DNA from: Streptomyces sp. NRRL S-340
GTDB taxonomy: Bacteria; Actinomycetota; Actinomycetes; Streptomycetales; Streptomycetaceae
Reading direction: 5' to 3'
Assembly (NCBI RefSeq): GCF_000720185.1
Contig: NZ_JOIY01000011.1
Location: 1-64,000 of the forward strand
DNA: 64,000 nucleotides
In this document: one piece after another, positions 60,384 to 64,000 of the stretch
Layout: every line of letters starts with the position of its first letter
How positions within the stretch are numbered: position 1 is the stretch's first letter
Made by a program: the position numbers and the translations under genes
The notes under the pieces: generated by a model
The model's database searches: none
The model's input: the letters and a program-made list of their open reading frames with translations, nothing else
Told to the model about the DNA's origin: nothing

Positions 60384-60746
60384 TCAGCCGTCCGCGAGGC
60401 GGGCGGCCTGACGGGCGGCGGCGTCGAGCAGGCTGTCGAGCAGACCCGGGAAGAGACGGTCGAGGTCGTCGCGGCGCAGGCCGTTCATCTTCGCCGTGCC
60501 CCGGTAGACCTGACGGACGACACCGGCCTCGCGCAGGACCCGGAAGTGGTGCGTGGTGGTCGACTTGCTGACGGGCAGGTCGAAGTACGAACAGGACAAC
60601 TCGTCTCCCTCCGCGGCGAGTTCGCGCACGATCCGCAGCCGCACGGGCTCGGACAGCGCGTGCAGCACGTGCTCCAGACGGATCTCCTCCCGCCCGGGGT
60701 GCGGAAGATCGCGGCTGCCGGCGGCGGGGACGGGGGCGGTGGTCAC
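60384..60746 (-). CDS. ArsR-family regulator divergent from an old yellow enzyme gene
   Basis: A 120-residue winged-helix ArsR/SmtB-like regulator: LEHVLHALSEPVRLRIVRELAAEGDELSCSYFDLPVSKSTTTHHFRVLREAGVVRQVYRGT is the DNA-binding fold, with a single cysteine in LSCSYF that could sense oxidants or thiol-reactive compounds. GTG start at 60746 (GTGGAG site); a more upstream ATG at 60776 has no site. It lies divergent from the OYE gene, and TACGA-N6-TCGTA repeats in the shared promoter are its probable operators. Confidence 0.9.
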   Translation of the reverse strand: MTTAPVPAAGSRDLPHPGREEIRLEHVLHALSEPVRLRIVRELAAEGDELSCSYFDLPVSKSTTTHHFRVLREAGVVRQVYRGTAKMNGLRRDDLDRLFPGLLDSLLDAAARQAARLADG

Positions 60747-60777
60747 GGCGGCTCCACTTCGTACGAGAGTCCTCATT

Positions 60778-60828
60778 CTACGAGCACCGTCGTAGTTTGA
60801 CAGTCACCGTACTACGAGAGTTATCGTA
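60778..60828. promoter_or_regulatory. Divergent promoter with two ArsR operators
   Basis: CTACGA-N6-TCGTAG (60778-60795) and TACGA-N6-TCGTA (60813-60828) share the same TACGA/TCGTA half sites and spacing. TTGACA (60797-60802) with GTTATC 17 bp later is a good promoter for the OYE gene, so the second operator covers its -10 box and the first lies just above its -35 box. Confidence 0.75.
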
Positions 60829-60867
60829 CAAGCCTGTCCCTCGGTCCCGTGACGAATGGAGCCCGCC

Positions 60868-61947
60868 GTGAGTGCGCTCTTCGAGCCCTACACCCTGCGC
60901 GAAGTGACGATCCCCAACCGGGTCTGGATGCCCCCGATGTGCCAGTACTCGGCGGCGCCCGAGGGCCCCTCGGCCGGTGTGCCGGGCGACTGGCACTTCG
61001 CGCACTACGCGGCCCGGGCGGCGGGCGGCACGGGCCTGATCATCGTGGAGGCCACGGCGGTGTCGCCGGAGGGCCGGATCTCCCCGTACGACCTCGGCAT
61101 CTGGAACGACGCCCAGGTCGAGGCGTTCCGCCGGATCACCGGCTTCCTGCGCGCACAGGGCACGGTGGCGGCGGTCCAGCTCGCGCACAGCGGACGCAAG
61201 GCCTCCACCGAGCGGCCGTGGAAGGGCGGGGCACCGGTCGGACCGGAGGCGCACGGCTGGCAGCCCGTCGCCCCGAGCGCGGTGCCCTTCGAAGAGGGCC
61301 ACCCGGTCCCGCACGAGCTGACCGTCGAGGAGATCCAGCAGATCGTCGGGCAGTTCGCGGCCGCGGCGCGCCGGGCCCTCACCGCCGGCTTCGAGATCGC
61401 CGAGATCCACGGCGCGCACGGCTACCTGATCAACGAGTTCCTGTCCCCGCACTCCAACCGCCGTACCGACGCCTACGGCGGCTCCTACGAGAACCGGGTG
61501 CGCTTCGCGCTGGAGGTCGTCGACGCCGTGCGGGCGGTGTGGCCGGACGACAAGCCGCTGTTCTTCCGCATCTCCGCCACCGACTGGCTGGAGGAGAACG
61601 GCTGGACGGCCGACGACACGGTCCGCTTCGCGGCTCAGCTGCACACCCACGGCATCGACCTGCTCGACGTCTCCACCGGCGGCAACGCCTCCGCCGTCCG
61701 CATCCCGACGGGCCCCGGCTACCAGGTGCCGTTCGCGGCCCGGGTGAAGGCGGAGACGCCCATGCCGGTGGCCGCGGTCGGCCTGATCACCGAGGCCGGG
61801 CAGGCCGAGAAGATCCTCGCCAACGGCGAGGCGGACGCGGTCCTGCTCGGCCGCGAGCTGCTGCGCAACCCGTCCTGGGCCCGCCACGCCGCCCGCGAGC
61901 TGGGCGCCACGGTGCACGTGCCCGACCAGTACCACCGGTCGGTCTGA
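60868..61947 (+). CDS. Old yellow enzyme, YqjM-type NADH:flavin oxidoreductase
   Basis: A 359-residue FMN TIM-barrel enoate reductase. LFEPYTLREVTIPNRVWMPPMCQYSA has the redox-sensing Cys25 typical of the YqjM group; ATAVSPEGRISPYDLGIW, QLAHSGRKAS, IHGAHGYLINEFLSPHSNRR (active-site histidines and barrel motif), YGGSYENRVRF, and VAAVGLITEAGQAEKIL bind FMN. It reduces alpha,beta-unsaturated carbonyls. The GTG at 60868 was chosen for its GGAG site 6 nt upstream. Its promoter holds the ArsR operators, so it is probably induced by reactive electrophiles. Confidence 0.95.
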   Translation: MSALFEPYTLREVTIPNRVWMPPMCQYSAAPEGPSAGVPGDWHFAHYAARAAGGTGLIIVEATAVSPEGRISPYDLGIWNDAQVEAFRRITGFLRAQGTVAAVQLAHSGRKASTERPWKGGAPVGPEAHGWQPVAPSAVPFEEGHPVPHELTVEEIQQIVGQFAAAARRALTAGFEIAEIHGAHGYLINEFLSPHSNRRTDAYGGSYENRVRFALEVVDAVRAVWPDDKPLFFRISATDWLEENGWTADDTVRFAAQLHTHGIDLLDVSTGGNASAVRIPTGPGYQVPFAARVKAETPMPVAAVGLITEAGQAEKILANGEADAVLLGRELLRNPSWARHAARELGATVHVPDQYHRSV

Positions 61948-62136
61948 GCCCCGGCGGCAGACCGCCGGGCGGGGCGGCCGGACGCGGCTACCGGGCGGCC
62001 CGCGGAAGGGTGCTGCCCGGCCGTCCGGCGAGGAGGGCTCGGCGGGTCCGCCTAGCAGGAGTGCCGGGCCGTGCGCGGAGGACCGCTCGGCGGCTCCGCT
62101 GAGCGGGGCGGGGGCCGAGGGGGCCGGGTGGAGTCG

Positions 62137-64000
62137 TCAGCGTGCGCGTCCCGCTGCCCGCTCGGGCTCCGCCGCGTCCCTTCGGGCGTAGCGCATGACC
62201 GTCTCCTCCAGCCGCGGCAGCGCCCGTTGGCCCGCCAGGGCCAGGGCGATGGCCGCCGCGACGCCGGCCCAGGCGAGCGGGCCCAGGGGGGTGCAGCCGA
62301 AGAGATGGCTGACGCCCGGTGTCTGGACCACGGCGACGAGAGCGGCCGCGGAGCCCAGCGAGGTCAGCCGCACCAGCGGGCTGCCGCGGCGGTCGAGCAG
62401 CGTCTGGGCGAGCTGGGTGCCGACCACACCGCACAGCGCCATCGTGCCGACGCGGCGCGCGGTGCCCGGGGTGAAGCGTCCGATCAGCCAGGCGGTGACC
62501 GCGCCCAGGCAGGTGGTCAGGGCCCGGTGGCGGATCTGCCGGACGAGCGGCTCGCCCAGCACCCCGCCCGCCGCGTCCTCGGGGGAGGCGGCCCGCGCCG
62601 CGTCCTCCTTCGGTGTCACCGCCACCGCCATGGCCGGGAAGAGGTCGGTGAACAGGTTCACCATGAGCATCTGACGGGTGGACAGCGGAGCCCGGCCCGA
62701 CAGCAGCGTGCCGAGGATCCCGAAACCGACCTCGCCCGCGTTGCCGCCGATCAGGATGGCGATGGCGTCCGCGACGCTGTGCCACAGCGCGCGGCCCTCG
62801 CCGATGGCGTCGATCAGGACGGTGAGGTCGTCGGCGGTCAGGACGATGTCGGCGGCGTTGCGGGCGGCGGCCGAGCCCCGTGCGTTGATGCCCACGCCGA
62901 TGTCCGCGGCGCGGATCGCCGCCGCGTCGTTGGCGCCGTCGCCGACCATGCCCACCACCCGGCCCGCGTCCCGCAGCGCCTCCACGACCTGCAGCTTCTG
63001 CTCGGGCGCCACACGGGCCACCACACCCGCGTCGCGCAGCATCCGGGCCCGTGCGACGCGGTCGGCGGCGGCCAGTTCGTCCCCGGTGACCACGACCGTG
63101 TCCTGCGGCCAGCCCAGTTCGGTGGCGATGGCCCGCGCGGTCTGCGGGTGGTCGCCGGTGAGCATGACCGGCCGTACACCCTCTTCGTGCAGGCCCTGCA
63201 CCAGGGCCATGGAGGTCTCACGCGGCACGTCCGACAGCGCCAGCAGACCCGCGAACTCCAGCTCGGCCAGCGGCTGTTCGAGTACGTCCGTCTCCCGCTC
63301 CCCTGCGGCGAGCCGCCGCCGGGCGACGGCGAGGACGCGCAGCCCGTCGCCCGCGAGCGACTGCGCGGCGCCCGAGGCGTGCGCGGGCAGCCCCGGGCAG
63401 GCGGGCAGGACCGTCTCCGGAGCGCCCTTGACCACCAGCACCCGCGGCCCGTTCCCGCTGCGGCCGACGGCCGCCGCGTACCCGCGCCCGGCCTCGAAGT
63501 CGAGGCCTTCGAGCTGCGTCCAGTCCGGGTCGGGGCCCGCCGCGTCCAGGACGGCCTCGTCGGTGGCGTGCACCGGCCGGCCCGCTCCGCCGTCCGCGTC
63601 GGTGCCGCCGTTCGCACTGCCGTTCCCGCGGGGGCAGGCGCGAGCCGCCGCCCGGACCGTGTCGGCGGCGGCCTCGTCGTCCACCGGGTGGATCACGCCG
63701 TCCGTGGCGCAGACCCGCACCAGCCGCAGCCGGTTCTCGGTGAGCGTGCCCGTCTTGTCGAAGCAGAGGGTGTCCATCCGGCCGAGCGCCTCCAGCGTGC
63801 GCGGGGTGCGCACGAGCACGCCGTCACGGCTGAGCCGGCGGGCCGCCGCGAGCTGCGCCACCGTGGCCACCAGCGGCAGGCCCTCGGGCACGGCGGCCAC
63901 CGCGACGGCCACTCCCCCGCTGACCGCGTCCCGCACGGGCGTGCCGCGCAGCAGTGCCAGACCGGTCACCGCCGCCCCGCCGGAGAGCGTCAACGGCAGG
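62137..64000 (-). CDS. P-type cation-transporting ATPase, C-terminal part (N-terminus beyond window)
   Basis: At least 620 residues of a large P-type ATPase whose 5' end is cut by the right edge. The membrane motif AAVPEGLPL (type II, calcium/magnesium-like ion-binding PEGLP) is followed by the phosphorylation site CFDKTGTLTENRL, a nucleotide domain with VVKGAPETVLPA, then VMLTGDHPQTARAI, MVGDGANDAAAIRAADIGVG, and four to six C-terminal membrane helices ending RLEETVMRYARRD. It resembles the mycobacterial CtpF/CtpI-like pumps. The transported ion cannot be fixed without the missing membrane helices. Confidence 0.9.
   Translation of the reverse strand, partial: LPLTLSGGAAVTGLALLRGTPVRDAVSGGVAVAVAAVPEGLPLVATVAQLAAARRLSRDGVLVRTPRTLEALGRMDTLCFDKTGTLTENRLRLVRVCATDGVIHPVDDEAAADTVRAAARACPRGNGSANGGTDADGGAGRPVHATDEAVLDAAGPDPDWTQLEGLDFEAGRGYAAAVGRSGNGPRVLVVKGAPETVLPACPGLPAHASGAAQSLAGDGLRVLAVARRRLAAGERETDVLEQPLAELEFAGLLALSDVPRETSMALVQGLHEEGVRPVMLTGDHPQTARAIATELGWPQDTVVVTGDELAAADRVARARMLRDAGVVARVAPEQKLQVVEALRDAGRVVGMVGDGANDAAAIRAADIGVGINARGSAAARNAADIVLTADDLTVLIDAIGEGRALWHSVADAIAILIGGNAGEVGFGILGTLLSGRAPLSTRQMLMVNLFTDLFPAMAVAVTPKEDAARAASPEDAAGGVLGEPLVRQIRHRALTTCLGAVTAWLIGRFTPGTARRVGTMALCGVVGTQLAQTLLDRRGSPLVRLTSLGSAAALVAVVQTPGVSHLFGCTPLGPLAWAGVAAAIALALAGQRALPRLEETVMRYARRDAAEPERAAGRAR

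Noticed and set aside
1..64000. tRNA, rRNA, riboswitch, CRISPR array, insertion sequence or phage gene
   Set aside because: No recognisable tRNA TPsiC-arm motif, rRNA segment, transposase motif, regular spacer array or integrase was seen on either strand by eye; a covariance-model scan could still find a divergent riboswitch.

Overview
The window is very GC-rich (about 72-74%), its genes use G/C at third codon positions, GTG and TTG starts are common, and the gene families (MOSC, Rv1733c-type membrane proteins, DUF5134, DUF6421, DUF6986, mycothiol-dependent maleylpyruvate isomerase, FprA-type reductase, paired ROK/LacI sugar regulators) are typical of Streptomyces or a close relative. No rRNA, tRNA, CRISPR array, insertion sequence or phage gene is seen. 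It looks like ordinary chromosome carrying about 60 genes, two decayed genes, and at least three copies of a structured intergenic repeat.

Layout. 1-5.7 kb: the start of a TerD-family gene (cut by the window edge), a Pro/Gln-rich protein, a MOSC protein, a small two-helix membrane protein and an unusual beta-helix plus AAA+ fusion. 5.7-12.1 kb: a large membrane-bound serine hydrolase with a collagen-like leader, a DeoR regulator, a cysteine-synthase-like PLP enzyme, a small unknown protein and an anti-sigma-type ATPase. 12.1-16.2 kb: a perfect 42-bp palindrome, a broken zinc alcohol dehydrogenase, a ROK regulator, AlkB and an RlmG-like methyltransferase. 16.2-19 kb: an amino-sugar/ketose locus (class II aldolase and SIS protein, divergent from a DeoR regulator across a shared operator). 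19-26 kb: two small genes, repeat copy A, a second Rv1733c-type protein, an MFS transporter and a ClpC-like unfoldase with no visible ClpP-docking loop. 26-33 kb: a mycothiol-dependent enzyme, a wrecked response regulator, a geranylgeranyl-reductase-like flavoprotein, an M20 dipeptidase, an MBL hydrolase, repeat copy B, an ATPase-Nudix fusion and a small secreted peptide. 33-38 kb: a galactoside-use cluster (secreted GH27 alpha-galactosidase, ROK sugar kinase, LacI regulator with a perfect operator). 38-44 kb: a DUF6986 lyase-like gene behind an IclR-type box, the etfBA electron-transfer flavoprotein operon behind a TACT-N4-AGTA operator, flavin reductase, thioredoxin, a lysophospholipid acyltransferase and a small membrane protein followed by repeat copy C. 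44-50 kb: a transglutaminase-B3/B4 operon behind two palindromes, and a tightly overlapping DUF6421-SDR-threonine-aldolase operon; then GDPD and GNAT. 50-64 kb: two VOC proteins, a FUSC exporter-like protein translationally coupled to a MarR regulator, DUF5134, an M56 peptidase, PAP2 and HAD phosphatases, a TetR regulator, an FprA-like reductase, an ArsR regulator divergent from an old-yellow-enzyme gene, and the C-terminal part of a P-type cation ATPase cut by the right edge.

How the genes work together. Several small regulator-target units can be read from the DNA because the operator sits between or in front of the partners: DeoR with SIS/aldolase, LacI with ROK, MarR with FUSC, ArsR with the old yellow enzyme, and TetR on itself. 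The most interesting unexplained items are the structured repeat family (copies at 20.8, 31.7 and 44.0 kb, two of them abutting stop codons between convergent genes), the beta-helix/AAA+ fusion whose 3' end overlaps a large membrane hydrolase gene, the coupled DUF6421-SDR-aldolase operon, and the ClpC-type unfoldase lacking the usual protease-docking loop.
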